Notes: generated by a model from the sequence alone, not told the origin. Numbered from the stretch's first letter, positions 9,641 through 19,445 are shown. The stretch is 37,043 nucleotides of DNA from an uncultured Aureispira sp. (GCA_905480075.1 CAJQOX010000106.1:1-37043), one strand, 5' to 3'. Numbers and translations are program-made.

Positions 9641-10377
9641 CTATTGTTTCTCTGAGCGTTCATTATAGCTTGCGGTCTCTGCCCTCGCTTCAGGTGTCAT
9701 TTCATTCATATATACTCCCAGAAGATATTTATCGAACACCTTGTAATCACGTTCAGACAAAGGAGGAAGCTTACCAAAAGATGCCCAATAAGAATTTCTC
9801 GTCATTCCGAAAGAATGTATCAGACCGTGCGTATATTGATGGGTTTGCAGAAGGTTAAAACCAATTCCTGTAATAACCAGAGAAATCATCAAAACTTTCT
9901 TGATTCTGTACCGAAAAAAGTAATCGATAGTTGCGGCAACACAAAAAGAAAGCGGCAACATAGATTCAATCAATGCCCGCATACCAAAACTCCCTCCGTA
10001 CCACCAATAGGACCAACAGGAAACTATATAAATATTGAGCATTGTAAAAAGCAATATTCCGGGAAAAATATTCCTTGATTTTTTATACAAAAACACAAAG
10101 CCTGTAAGACTAAATATCATCAAAGGGCTGTAAAGTAGCCATCCCTTTTTATAACCAATTAAAACTTCTGACTGTAATCAGGTTGCTTCTGTATATAATT
10201 AAAATGTAGGTCCTGATAAATAAAAAAGGCCGGGAGATAATTTTAATACCCTCCTTCGTCACTCCCAAAAATATCTTTATTTACTGATTTTGTATCAATA
10301 TTCTGACTAAGAATGCTGAAAATAAGAAAGGCGAAAATACAAAATGAAGACCTGAAATTTCTTATAGTAATTCTCAA
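9641..10377 (-). pseudogene. Remnant of a multi-pass membrane protein (GT-C-like family), with nonsense codon and internal deletion
   Basis: Two pieces of one gene are readable. The 3' piece, open from about 10177 to 9641, encodes GYKKGWLLYSPLMIFSLTGF, membrane helices and SYWWYGGSFGMRALIESMLP, which is the C-terminal signature of a large Bacteroidota membrane protein family of roughly 500-600 residues. The 5' piece, from about 10377, encodes a first helix (FCIFAFLIFSIL), then FGSDEGGY, a TAA at 10245-10243 where the family repeats tyrosine, and NYLPAFFIYQDLHFNYIQKQ, ending at TAA 10161-10159 in a different frame from the 3' piece. The central several hundred residues are absent. An ORF finder would report only a 160-residue ORF starting at ATG 10123, but this is not a natural N-terminus because coding similarity continues upstream. 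Family assignment is from memory of its motifs. No ATG exists for the 5' piece; TTG at 10377 is the nearest candidate. Confidence 0.75.
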
Positions 10378-10451
10378 GATGTAAAGATTTATGGATTAAC
10401 CAAAGGATTAAATTACTACTATATTAAAAAGAAAGAAGGATTCTTAAGTAT

Positions 10452-13400
10452 TTAATAAGCATAAGTTTCAAAATCCCTTAAAGTGTCCTCTGCTTTTTTT
10501 CTCCAGTTTTTTTTGTCCTCTTTACTTAGTTCGTCCCATGAAGCAAAGGATTTAATGGATAAAAAATCAAACTCTTTTTCTTCACTGAACCTTCCGGACA
10601 TTCCAAGATACTCATATGACTCGCCATCATAATTATATTTTAAAACAAAAACATAAATCAATGAATCATTAGAAAGAATAGTTCCTGCAAAAGTGGTTTT
10701 ATCCGGGACATATTCTTCTAAAGACAAATATTTGGAAAGATGCAGGCTTGCTACAGCCTTCTTAGAACTATATCGTGCAGGAACTTTTTCCCAAAGGTCT
10801 TTATATTGCCATGTTTTAAGAATGTCAAAACAAATGTCAGGTTTCCTGAGATTTTCATTTAAAACCTTAGAAGGAATTTTAGTTTCATTAATTATACAAT
10901 TGGTAATTGCTGCAGATTTAAGGTAGTCGGGAACATATTTACTGTCGAGCAACTTCAGACAAAGATTTGAATAATTTAATTTTTCTGTATTTCGAAAAAA
11001 CACTAGGTATTGATAAATGAGAGCAGAATAATTATAAGCATTTTTTGATCTATTTAGATTTTGAAAATAAATTTCGAAATCTGAATTTACAAATTCAGTC
11101 AACTGAGGCAATACATTCATTACAGAATGCTGATAAATACTGCTATCGGAATTATACAAACTACTACAAATACGAAGAACCTGTACCTTGTAATCTTCCA
11201 TTTCAAAAAGTTTTGTCAGCAATTGAATATTATCATTTGCCAAAGACAAAGAATCAGAAAAAGCTGACAGAATTTTATAAGCATAAACATCTTTTACAGG
11301 TGGATGTTCAGATAACAGTTCATAATACAGCTTCAGACCATTATCGTCTTTCCAGTCTATCAGGGTACTAAGAATCTGAGTTTTTACAATATCATTAGAA
11401 TGTTCATGTAGATAAATCTTTTTTAATCTTTCGGGATTTTTGTTTTGACTAAGAGAAGCAATAATTTCAACAATCTGACATTTTACACCTGAGAATAAAG
11501 AGTCGTCACCATACTTTAAAAGACAGGCATCATCTAATAAACTGAGGTCTTCTGCCATAAAATTATAATATCCCAAAGCCCCCCTTGCACTTATGAAATC
11601 AATACTATCTTCAGAAGAAAGATTCTCTATAATTTCGGAGGATTTAGAGGCGTAGATGTCAAAGGTTTTATGTTCTTTTAACTTTTGAAAGGAATTAAAA
11701 AAATGAGAAGCAGTTTCAGAATATAATTCATCCTTGTCAACATAAGCTATTAATGCATAAAGACGATTATTATCAAGCCAGACCCTATATCTGAAAAAAC
11801 TATTATTAATAATATCTTTAATTATTAAATCCCTTCCCGAAATACCATCAACATCGACAGTATCAATACTTAAAACACTATCTTTATAGGTTTCAAACAA
11901 GGGAATATAGAAAGTATAAAATGAATCAAGGTCATGAATTCTATAATATGGTGTAACATTATAATACTGCACACAGTAGAGTCCTCCTGAATTAGGATTA
12001 GAAGTATACAGTGTCGTTCCCTTTAAAAGGAAAGAACTATAATCCATTACAGAATCAATATCTGTTCTGAAATTCGAAAATTTCTGTGTCTGAAAACTCT
12101 CATCTTCGGCTTTCAGCTTTTCAAAATTAGTTTTCTGATAAGGATTAAAGCTAAAAGAAGCAAAGAAACCATCATCAATCAGCGACTTAGATCCTTCATT
12201 GAGATTTTGTCTGATCATTTTATAAACTCTGTTACCCCTGATAAATACCTTGCAGATAGTATGGTATTTATCTCTTAACATGACCTCGTAGGACCGGCCT
12301 TCAATTCCATCAAGCCAAATAGTATCCGGTACAGACAGAATAGTACCCTTGGTTAAAAAATCATTATATATATGTTTAAAGCTCTCGGATTTGTCTTCAA
12401 TATAATATCCGTTTGGCAAATCATTATAGGCCATGATATAATTAAATCCGGACAATCTGTTCAGGCCTAAAAAAAGATGAATCAAATAAGGATCTGTATC
12501 CTCACCCGATGGTACTTCTTTTATAGATTTTTTTATGTTTTCAGGCATTATAACAGAAAAAGCACCTGCAGTATCTGTTAGTATATCCCACTTGTCTTTC
12601 TTTAAAGGGGCTACTGTAAAAGATTTAAAAGAATTGAAGAATCGTTCAACAGTAGGTTGACTAAGATGGTGTTCATTTTTGCCTGCAGAAAGCCCGTAGA
12701 GAATATTATTTCTGGAAAACAACTGAATTTTGGAGACATTGTTGAATTGATCTTTGAGTAAAATTTCAATCGCACTATATCCGTTTTTATTAATTCTACG
12801 TTTGTTTATAATTTTTAACTGATCATTCTTTTTATAGCGTTTAAGAATTCTTTTTATCATCATTTCTTCAGACATTTTAATATCAGAAAAACGATTATCA
12901 ATGGCATAAATTGCATAATATGCTTCTGTAGTAATATCCTGATACATGTACATTTTGAAATTTGGCTGATCCATGTATTCAAAAGGTAATCCAGGCAATC
13001 TGACAGAAAAGCCAAGTGCTTCTTTTTTGAATTCCTTCCAATCCATCTTCATTACATCCACCGTATAATTATCAGCAATTCCGGTAAATGAAGCTTGGAC
13101 AGGTACAACAGAATATCCTTTCCTTTTTAAGATACTAATAAGACTGTATTCGCTGATAAGATGTGCAGAACCTACCGCTGCGAAAGTAGATTGCTTATGC
13201 ATTGAAGCAATTAAGCTTTCTGCCATTATCTTGTTTCGTGAAATCATTGTAGGGGATTCTAAAAAATCCTTATGCAGTATTTGTTTAATTCCATCAAGTT
13301 TTCCTGTAGAATATGCGACAATCAGTAAATTTGAATAATCAGGTCCTAAATCCTCTTTTTCAGTAATCAACTCCGGAATGATTGCCTCCTGTTCTTCCTT

Positions 13401-13958
13401 GGAAATATCGGATAAAATTTTGATATGATCTTTTGCACTTTCAAGACCAATGACTGATTTGCCTAAGGTTCGGGCAATACCAAATAAATAGGCATCCACG
13501 AAAGTTTGTTTTTCATCTTCATTTGAAAAACTGTTTTCAAGGACTAATTTTCGGAGATAATAAGGATTTTTAGATTTGACCTTTTCAAAGTCATAACCAT
13601 TTTTTTTCTCAAATTTATTTTTGAATTGTTTATAATCTTCTTTTGAAAGGGATTCCTTTATATAATTGGAGGTGTCATTTATAAATTCATCTTTAATAAG
13701 GTGTTGATACATTGAATCAGGGTGAATTTCCAATGCAAAGGCAGCACATTTGTCTATAGAGAAAAGAACAGAATCACTGAAATTGAACGCACGGCTGTCT
13801 TTAACATGCATCGTCCCGAATAAATAGGAAGCTTCTGTCAGTCCATTGCCTTCAATCCGCCACAAAAGGTCATAATCAGAATTGGTCTGTGCTACGGTTT
13901 TAAATAAAAATAAAAAATTGAAAATTATTACGCCTGATATCAAATTGTAAAATGTCAT
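10452..13958 (-). CDS. Secreted TraB/GumN-family protein with long repeat-containing C-terminal extension
   Basis: This 1168-residue protein has a signal peptide (hydrophobic 6-20, ending VAQT). Residues about 28-290 form a TraB/GumN (TIKI-like) domain: LFGTMHV with GTMH at 48-51, ALEIHP with Glu77, the FVDAYLFGIARTLGK block, and GSAHL with His266. GxxH, Glu and GSAH are the conserved putative metal-protease residues of the family. The rest has no assignment I recognise. About three copies of one beta-rich domain follow (roughly 316-447, 462-600 and 625-755), each opening with a hydrophobic strand pattern and mostly closing with FF-x-SF, then a helical, HEAT-like region (about 757-1010) and a polar tail. 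Most TraB/GumN proteins are only about 300 residues, so the extension is large. It lies minus-strand between the pseudogene and the TerB-DnaJ gene; no operon partner is evident. Confidence 0.82.
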   Translation of the reverse strand: MTFYNLISGVIIFNFLFLFKTVAQTNSDYDLLWRIEGNGLTEASYLFGTMHVKDSRAFNFSDSVLFSIDKCAAFALEIHPDSMYQHLIKDEFINDTSNYIKESLSKEDYKQFKNKFEKKNGYDFEKVKSKNPYYLRKLVLENSFSNEDEKQTFVDAYLFGIARTLGKSVIGLESAKDHIKILSDISKEEQEAIIPELITEKEDLGPDYSNLLIVAYSTGKLDGIKQILHKDFLESPTMISRNKIMAESLIASMHKQSTFAAVGSAHLISEYSLISILKRKGYSVVPVQASFTGIADNYTVDVMKMDWKEFKKEALGFSVRLPGLPFEYMDQPNFKMYMYQDITTEAYYAIYAIDNRFSDIKMSEEMMIKRILKRYKKNDQLKIINKRRINKNGYSAIEILLKDQFNNVSKIQLFSRNNILYGLSAGKNEHHLSQPTVERFFNSFKSFTVAPLKKDKWDILTDTAGAFSVIMPENIKKSIKEVPSGEDTDPYLIHLFLGLNRLSGFNYIMAYNDLPNGYYIEDKSESFKHIYNDFLTKGTILSVPDTIWLDGIEGRSYEVMLRDKYHTICKVFIRGNRVYKMIRQNLNEGSKSLIDDGFFASFSFNPYQKTNFEKLKAEDESFQTQKFSNFRTDIDSVMDYSSFLLKGTTLYTSNPNSGGLYCVQYYNVTPYYRIHDLDSFYTFYIPLFETYKDSVLSIDTVDVDGISGRDLIIKDIINNSFFRYRVWLDNNRLYALIAYVDKDELYSETASHFFNSFQKLKEHKTFDIYASKSSEIIENLSSEDSIDFISARGALGYYNFMAEDLSLLDDACLLKYGDDSLFSGVKCQIVEIIASLSQNKNPERLKKIYLHEHSNDIVKTQILSTLIDWKDDNGLKLYYELLSEHPPVKDVYAYKILSAFSDSLSLANDNIQLLTKLFEMEDYKVQVLRICSSLYNSDSSIYQHSVMNVLPQLTEFVNSDFEIYFQNLNRSKNAYNYSALIYQYLVFFRNTEKLNYSNLCLKLLDSKYVPDYLKSAAITNCIINETKIPSKVLNENLRKPDICFDILKTWQYKDLWEKVPARYSSKKAVASLHLSKYLSLEEYVPDKTTFAGTILSNDSLIYVFVLKYNYDGESYEYLGMSGRFSEEKEFDFLSIKSFASWDELSKEDKKNWRKKAEDTLRDFETYAY

Positions 13959-13990
13959 TCCCCGGATATTGTTTTATAAATATAATCCAA

Positions 13991-13998
13991 TAAAGATA
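13991..13998 (-). promoter_or_regulatory. Weak -7-like element upstream of the TraB/GumN gene
   Basis: On the minus strand the octamer TATCTTTA differs from the TAnnTTTG consensus at one base and lies 32 bases before the ATG at 13958. No convincing -33 box was found. Position is good, sequence match partial. Confidence 0.25.
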
Positions 13999-14210
13999 GG
14001 GAAAATTAAAGCATTCACAAGTAAAACCTACGAAAGGACCATCAGAGCATATGAAAAATACATTTGACTAAACGAAAGCTGAAAACCTATAACCATAAAT
14101 GTTGTTCCAGTTATTCAGATGAGGGCAGCAATAAAAACTACAATTAGATAGGTTGTGGAATTATAAATGAAATAAATTTTCTGTCAATGAAAAAATCAAA
14201 TAGAACCAAA

Positions 14211-14969
14211 TTACTTAATCCCACGTTCTTTTTGAATATTTTCAAAAGCCTGCTTAACCTTCAGGAATTTTGCCTTACCGGCATTCATAACACCTTGACC
14301 GAGGTATTCGAGTTTGTCCGGGTGATATTTAATACACATAGTATGATAAGCCTGTTGTACATCAAAATCGGAGGCTGATGGGGTCAATCCCAGAATTTTA
14401 TAGGATGCATCTATATCATGATAAAACATAGCCTTTATCGAATTAAATTCTGAAGCATTGATTCCAAGATGTATACTGATAACTTTTACTGTAGCAATTT
14501 CAATTTCATCAATATTGAAATCCGCATTTGCGATACCAAAAAGAAAATGTACCAATTGCAGACGGGTTTCATAACTCGTGCTTTTCCTGATTTCACGGGT
14601 AGTTTTTTTTAGATCAAAATCCTTCTCGATTGCCTGGATAAGAATCTGCCAGTAATTCTGCATCTGCAGGGTGCCGAATTGTTCCACAAGAAAAGAACGC
14701 ACATAACTCAATTCGAGTTCTTCGACCTTTCCGTCTGATTTTACTACTGCAGCAGCCATAAGAACAGAACCGACAACAAAATCATTCGGGTCCATTTCTC
14801 CGGTATTACCGGGAGATAAATTATTCAACCAAAGTCTTCCCCCTTCTTTATGTAATTTATCTACAATTGCCCCGACAACAAACCCTATGACAAGACCAAT
14901 GAAACCACCTGCAGCAGCCCCTGCAAGGCATCCGATTATTTTCCCCAAAGAAAACTTCAAAAAGATCAT
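14211..14969 (-). CDS. TerB-like / DnaJ-domain membrane co-chaperone (DjlA-like)
   Basis: This 252-residue protein has three parts: an N-terminal glycine-rich membrane segment (about 11-36, with GxxxG-type spacing), a TerB-like all-helical domain (about 62-185, with VVGSVLMAAAVVKSDGKVEELE and the second acidic motif NADFNIDEIE), and a C-terminal J domain (about 190-250) with the HPD signature at 216-218. The order membrane anchor, TerB, J domain is that of DjlA, which stimulates DnaK at the membrane. The J domain is complete through the KFLKVKQAFE helix. The gene is alone on the minus strand, about 250 bases from each neighbour. The DnaK partner is inferred from the family. Confidence 0.88.
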   Translation of the reverse strand: MIFLKFSLGKIIGCLAGAAAGGFIGLVIGFVVGAIVDKLHKEGGRLWLNNLSPGNTGEMDPNDFVVGSVLMAAAVVKSDGKVEELELSYVRSFLVEQFGTLQMQNYWQILIQAIEKDFDLKKTTREIRKSTSYETRLQLVHFLFGIANADFNIDEIEIATVKVISIHLGINASEFNSIKAMFYHDIDASYKILGLTPSASDFDVQQAYHTMCIKYHPDKLEYLGQGVMNAGKAKFLKVKQAFENIQKERGIK

Positions 14970-15236
14970 AAATTAATTAATAAAAAAGGTAATCAGAGAA
15001 ATTTTAAAGTCAAAATCTTCCTGTTTATATTAGGTTCAATCGACAATATAAAAAATATTCAGCTACAAAAACAAGGGAGAGCAATTAAAATATAAACAGA
15101 AAAAAATAGCCTTCTATTTTACGAAAAAAGCCATGAAATATCCGTATCTTAGAAGTTCCTGAAAAAGTATTATACATAGCTTGCTTTTAAGCTATACATA
15201 ATAAATATAAATATCTAGTTAAAACTGAAAACATAA

Positions 15237-18200
15237 ATGCCCGAATTCGTACACTTACACTCACACACACAATTTTCACTGCTTGACGGTGCTTCAAACA
15301 TTGATGTTCTAATGCAAAAAGCGGCGGCTGACGGCATGAAGGGTGTTGCCCTGACCGATCACGGTAATATGTTTGGTGCCTTCAAATTTGTTGCCGCTGC
15401 TGAAAAACATAACATTAAGCCTATTGTAGGTTGCGAATTCTATCTTGTTGAAGACCGCCACAAATTATCTTTTGCCAAAGCAAAGGGGGAACGGGATCGT
15501 CGTTATCATCAGCTGATGCTTGCAAAAAACCAAAAAGGCTATGAAAACCTGTGTAAACTATGTTCCTACGGGTTTATGGAAGGGCTTTACAGTAAATTCC
15601 CGCGAATAGATAAGGAGCTGATATTAAAACATCATGAAGGATTAATTGTAACAAGTTGTTGTATAGGTGCAGAGGTTCCACAGGCTATTGTTGAGGGAAA
15701 TATTGAAAAAGCCGAAGAACTTTTAAAATGGTGGCTGAATATATTCGGAGAGGATTACTATATAGAAATACAAAGACACCGCGGACTTGACAATCTCGAT
15801 ATCTTAAAGGACGGGAAACGTGTTTTGAGTGGTGTCAGTCAGGAAGATGTCAATCAGGTACTTCTGGGCTTTGCAAAAAAATATAACGTTAAGGTTATTG
15901 CTACTAATGATGCTCATTATGTAGAAGAAGAAGATTGGCAGGCACATGATATGCTTTTGTGTATCAATACCGGTTCGATAGTGGAAGATACCAACCGGTT
16001 TAAGTTTTCGAGTTCCGATTTTTATTTCAAAACGCAGGAACAGATGAACGCTATATTTACGGATGTACCTGAATCTATTGCCAATACAATAGAAGTCTAC
16101 GACAAAATCGAGAAGCTGACGCTTGCCCGCGATATATTATTACCGGCTTTTCCCTTGCCCAAGGAATTTAAGACACAGGATGATTACCTCAGGGGATTAA
16201 CTTATGAAGGAGCAAAAAGAAGATATGGAACAATTACCCCAAATATTTCTGAAAGACTGGATTTCGAACTTGGTGTAATAAAAGCTTCCGGTTACCCCGG
16301 ATATTTCCTTATTGTTCAGGACTTTACTACCGAAGCAAGAAACATGGGCGTATCCGTTGGTCCCGGCCGTGGTTCTGCAGCAGGTTCTGCAGTAGCTTAT
16401 TGTTTGGGAATAACCAATATTGACCCCATCAAATACGACCTGCTTTTTGAGCGTTTTCTAAATCCCGAAAGGGTTTCAATGCCCGATATTGATATTGATT
16501 TTGACGATGTCGGAAGATCTAAAGTAATGGACTACGTTCTGGAAAAATATGGCAGAAATCAGGTTGCACAAATTATAACCTATGGTTCAATGGCTGCAAG
16601 AAGTTCTCTGCAGGATGTGGGCAGGGTGATGAACATTCCTTTGGCTGAAGTTATTCAGGTAAAAAAAGTATTGCCGGATAATCTCAGCGTCACGCTGAAC
16701 AAGATATTGGCTGATGGCGATATTAACCCTAAACTAAAAGGAAAGCTGAATTCCGAAGAAGTCGAACAAGCCTATCAGTTCAGAAAATTGGCTGAAGATG
16801 AGGGGGAAATCGGCACCATGATAAAAAATGCCAAAAAGCTGGAAGGTTCTATAAGAAATACCGGAATTCATGCCTGTGGTGTTATTATCACGCCTGATGA
16901 CATTACCAATTATGTCCCCGTATCGGTAGCCAAGGATTCCGATTTACTGGTTTCACAGTATGATAACTCCGTTGCTGAAGATGCCGGATTATTAAAAATG
17001 GATTTTCTCGGCCTAAAGACACTGACAATTATTAAAGATGCCTGTAAAATAATAAAGGCTACTCAGGGCGTTGAAATAGAACCTGATGAAATCCCACTCG
17101 ATGATAAAAAAACTTATGAACTATTCCAAAGGGGAGAAACGATTGGTGTTTTTCAGTATGAATCGGCAGGGATGCAGAAATACATGCGGGAACTTGTCCC
17201 TTCTAAATTTGCCGACCTTATAGCAATGAACGCTTTATATCGCCCGGGGCCGATAGCATATATTCCCCTTTTTATTGACAGAAAACACGGCCGTGCTCCT
17301 ATTGCTTATGATTTGGAGGACATGAAAGAATACCTGGAAGAAACCTATGGTATTACTGTCTATCAGGAACAGGTAATGCTCTTGTCACAAAAATTGGCCA
17401 ACTTCAGCAAGGGTGAAGCAGATATGCTTCGTAAGGCGATGGGTAAAAAGAAGAAAAAACTCATTGATCAAATGTGGCCTAAATTCAGGGACGGTTGTGC
17501 AGAAAATGGTCATACAGATACTAAAGTCATTGAAAAGATATGGAAAGACTGGGAAGCTTTTGCCTCCTATGCCTTTAACAAATCACACTCTACCTGTTAT
17601 GCCTTTGTAGCTTTTCAGACTGCTTATCTGAAAGCAAATTATCCTGCTGAATTTATGGCTTCTGTATTGACACATAATAAAAATGACATCAGCAAGGTTA
17701 ATTTCTTCCTGCAGGAATGCAAAAATCAGAATATTGAAGTGCTCGGCCCTGATATCAACGAAAGTTTTATGAACTTTTCAGTAAACAAGGAAGGTAAAAT
17801 TCGATTTGGTCTTTCTGCGCTTAAAGGAGTGGGAGAAGGTCCAGTAGAAGAAATTATCAGAACTAAAAAAGAATCAGGTAAGCATTTTACTGATATTTTT
17901 GATCTTGTAAAAAGAATCAATCTGAAAGTGGCTAACAAACGCTGTTTTGAAAGTCTTGTTTTGGGTGGAGGTTTCGATACTTTTGGTTTGGATCGTGCTA
18001 TATATTTTACAAAAACAGACAGTAAGATGACCTTTCTTGAACAGGTCATTCGTTATGGTAATAATTATCAGAAACAAAAATCAGAAATGGCTTTTTCTTT
18101 ATTTGGTGCCGGGGCTGCTGATGAAACAATGCCTCCACCTAAAATTCCATCAGAAAATATACCTGAATGGAACCTGATGGAAAAATTAAAAAAAGAAAAA

Positions 18201-18809
18201 GAAGTTACCGGAATATACCTCAGCGGGCATCCTTTAGATGATTACAGACTGGAAGTTTCTAAATTCACCAAAACAATCAACCGCCTGGATGAGTTCAGGA
18301 ATCAGGAAGTTGCTATTGCCGGAATTATAACATCCGTTAACCACAGAGTAGGAAAAAAAGGCAATTTGTTTGGCTTTACTAATCTGGAGGATTATGAGGG
18401 CACTATATTGGAGTTTGGTCTTTTCGGAGATACTTACCTTAGGTTCAGGCATTTACTTGAAGTAGATACCGTTATCTATGTAAAAGGCAAATATCAGCAA
18501 AGCTGGCGGGATGAAACGCTTTTTGAATTGAGAATTGCTGAAATTCAATTACTTGATGAAGTAGGAAATTCTAAAATCAAAGGAATTGCCATCAATTTAC
18601 CTATTCAGAACCTTACAGAACAATTAATTGAACAGCTCGATGAAATCTGTGAAAAATTCAAGGGCGAACAACAATTTTCTGTAAACCTGATGGATGTCAG
18701 CAATAAACTTCTGTTACAACTCGATTCTAAAAACAAAAGAATCAATGCGGACAGTTTATTTATCTCTGAACTCGAAAAATTAGGCCTTAAATATAAAATG
18801 ATTAGTTGA
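15237..18809 (+). CDS. dnaE: DNA polymerase III alpha subunit (DnaE)
   Basis: This is the 1190-residue replicative polymerase catalytic subunit. The N-terminal PHP domain shows HLHSH at 6-10, TDHGN with Asp41/His42, GCE with Glu67, His91, TSCC at about 139-142 and NDAHY with Asp225/His227, so the metal-binding set looks intact, unlike the degenerate PHP of E. coli. The palm carries PDIDIDF with Asp417 and Asp419, and the third catalytic aspartate at 589 in MDFLGLKTLTI. A helix-hairpin-helix/tau-binding region and an OB domain (about 1025-1060, with VAIAGIITS and LEDYEG) follow. Length is normal for DnaE1. The ATG at 15237 starts exactly at the PHP strand. A DUF6940-like gene follows 6 bases after the stop. 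Confidence 0.98.
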   Translation: MPEFVHLHSHTQFSLLDGASNIDVLMQKAAADGMKGVALTDHGNMFGAFKFVAAAEKHNIKPIVGCEFYLVEDRHKLSFAKAKGERDRRYHQLMLAKNQKGYENLCKLCSYGFMEGLYSKFPRIDKELILKHHEGLIVTSCCIGAEVPQAIVEGNIEKAEELLKWWLNIFGEDYYIEIQRHRGLDNLDILKDGKRVLSGVSQEDVNQVLLGFAKKYNVKVIATNDAHYVEEEDWQAHDMLLCINTGSIVEDTNRFKFSSSDFYFKTQEQMNAIFTDVPESIANTIEVYDKIEKLTLARDILLPAFPLPKEFKTQDDYLRGLTYEGAKRRYGTITPNISERLDFELGVIKASGYPGYFLIVQDFTTEARNMGVSVGPGRGSAAGSAVAYCLGITNIDPIKYDLLFERFLNPERVSMPDIDIDFDDVGRSKVMDYVLEKYGRNQVAQIITYGSMAARSSLQDVGRVMNIPLAEVIQVKKVLPDNLSVTLNKILADGDINPKLKGKLNSEEVEQAYQFRKLAEDEGEIGTMIKNAKKLEGSIRNTGIHACGVIITPDDITNYVPVSVAKDSDLLVSQYDNSVAEDAGLLKMDFLGLKTLTIIKDACKIIKATQGVEIEPDEIPLDDKKTYELFQRGETIGVFQYESAGMQKYMRELVPSKFADLIAMNALYRPGPIAYIPLFIDRKHGRAPIAYDLEDMKEYLEETYGITVYQEQVMLLSQKLANFSKGEADMLRKAMGKKKKKLIDQMWPKFRDGCAENGHTDTKVIEKIWKDWEAFASYAFNKSHSTCYAFVAFQTAYLKANYPAEFMASVLTHNKNDISKVNFFLQECKNQNIEVLGPDINESFMNFSVNKEGKIRFGLSALKGVGEGPVEEIIRTKKESGKHFTDIFDLVKRINLKVANKRCFESLVLGGGFDTFGLDRAIYFTKTDSKMTFLEQVIRYGNNYQKQKSEMAFSLFGAGAADETMPPPKIPSENIPEWNLMEKLKKEKEVTGIYLSGHPLDDYRLEVSKFTKTINRLDEFRNQEVAIAGIITSVNHRVGKKGNLFGFTNLEDYEGTILEFGLFGDTYLRFRHLLEVDTVIYVKGKYQQSWRDETLFELRIAEIQLLDEVGNSKIKGIAINLPIQNLTEQLIEQLDEICEKFKGEQQFSVNLMDVSNKLLLQLDSKNKRINADSLFISELEKLGLKYKMIS

Positions 18810-18815
18810 TACACT

Positions 18816-19400
18816 ATGTTTACTTACACTGAAAAATCCTTGAGCACTCATACATTTCAGTTCAGGATTAAAGAAGATGGCAGAATAATAAACTTTGCAG
18901 ATACCATAAGATTATGGCAGGATAGTGAAGAATTCAGAGTTTTTTATACCAACCTGTTAATTGAAGTACCTTTTTCAGGCTATTTCTGGGAAAACAAGCC
19001 TGTAACAATTAAAAGCATGGTACAGGATTACGAATTTATTATAAGAGGGAGTAACGTTTTTGACACAAAGATAGCTGACAAAAATGCTTTTGCTTCATAT
19101 TTTAAAGAAGACCTTGATATTGTAAGTTTTTACAATCTTGGAGGTGATGCAAAATTAGTAGTTCCTTGTTTCCGGGGAAACAACCCTGAACATTACACAC
19201 ACTTTGCCTCATTTATCAGAAATGTTCAAGACAAACAGCTGCATAGATTCTGGCAAAAGTTAGGCGTCGAGTATGAAAATGCTATCAATGAAAAGCCTCT
19301 GTGGCTAAGCACCTCAGGTTTAGGTATATATTGGCTACATGTCCGTATCGACAGTATACCTAAATATTATACCTACACCCCATACAGAAAACACCTTTGA
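18816..19400 (+). CDS. Conserved protein of unknown function (DUF6940-like)
   Basis: This 194-residue soluble protein has no signal peptide. I do not know its function. The pattern FYTNLLIEVPFSGYFWENKP near 44-63 and the C-terminal LWLSTSGLGIYWLHVRIDS with PKYYTY match, as far as I remember, the family now called DUF6940; that name needs checking. It begins 6 bases downstream of the dnaE stop on the same strand, so it is very likely transcribed with dnaE. It may simply ride on the operon; a role in replication is not implied. A possible terminator hairpin follows. Confidence 0.7.
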   Translation: MFTYTEKSLSTHTFQFRIKEDGRIINFADTIRLWQDSEEFRVFYTNLLIEVPFSGYFWENKPVTIKSMVQDYEFIIRGSNVFDTKIADKNAFASYFKEDLDIVSFYNLGGDAKLVVPCFRGNNPEHYTHFASFIRNVQDKQLHRFWQKLGVEYENAINEKPLWLSTSGLGIYWLHVRIDSIPKYYTYTPYRKHL

Positions 19401-19402
19401 AT

Positions 19403-19445
19403 TAATTGATAAGAATGAATAAAACAATCAATTAGATTTTTTTTT
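19403..19445 (+). terminator. Candidate intrinsic terminator after the dnaE operon
   Basis: An 8-base perfect inverted repeat (TAATTGAT at 19403-19410 with ATCAATTA at 19427-19434) with a 16-base loop is followed by a run of nine T at 19437-19445. It lies just after the stop of the DUF6940-like gene and overlaps the 3' end of the convergent lipoprotein gene. The stem is AT-rich and the loop long, so it would be a modest terminator. Confidence 0.4.

Noticed and set aside
3492-10377. Envelope glycan gene cluster linking the GT39-like gene and the pseudogene
   Set aside because: They are separated by a cupin and a kinase gene and lie on opposite strands; there is no evidence of a shared pathway.
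10350-10456. Short plus-strand frame reading RPEISYSNSQDVKIYGLTKG to a stop at 10454-10456
   Set aside because: It looks protein-like for about 30 codons, but it has no start and overlaps the antisense of the pseudogene 5' fragment; too short to support.
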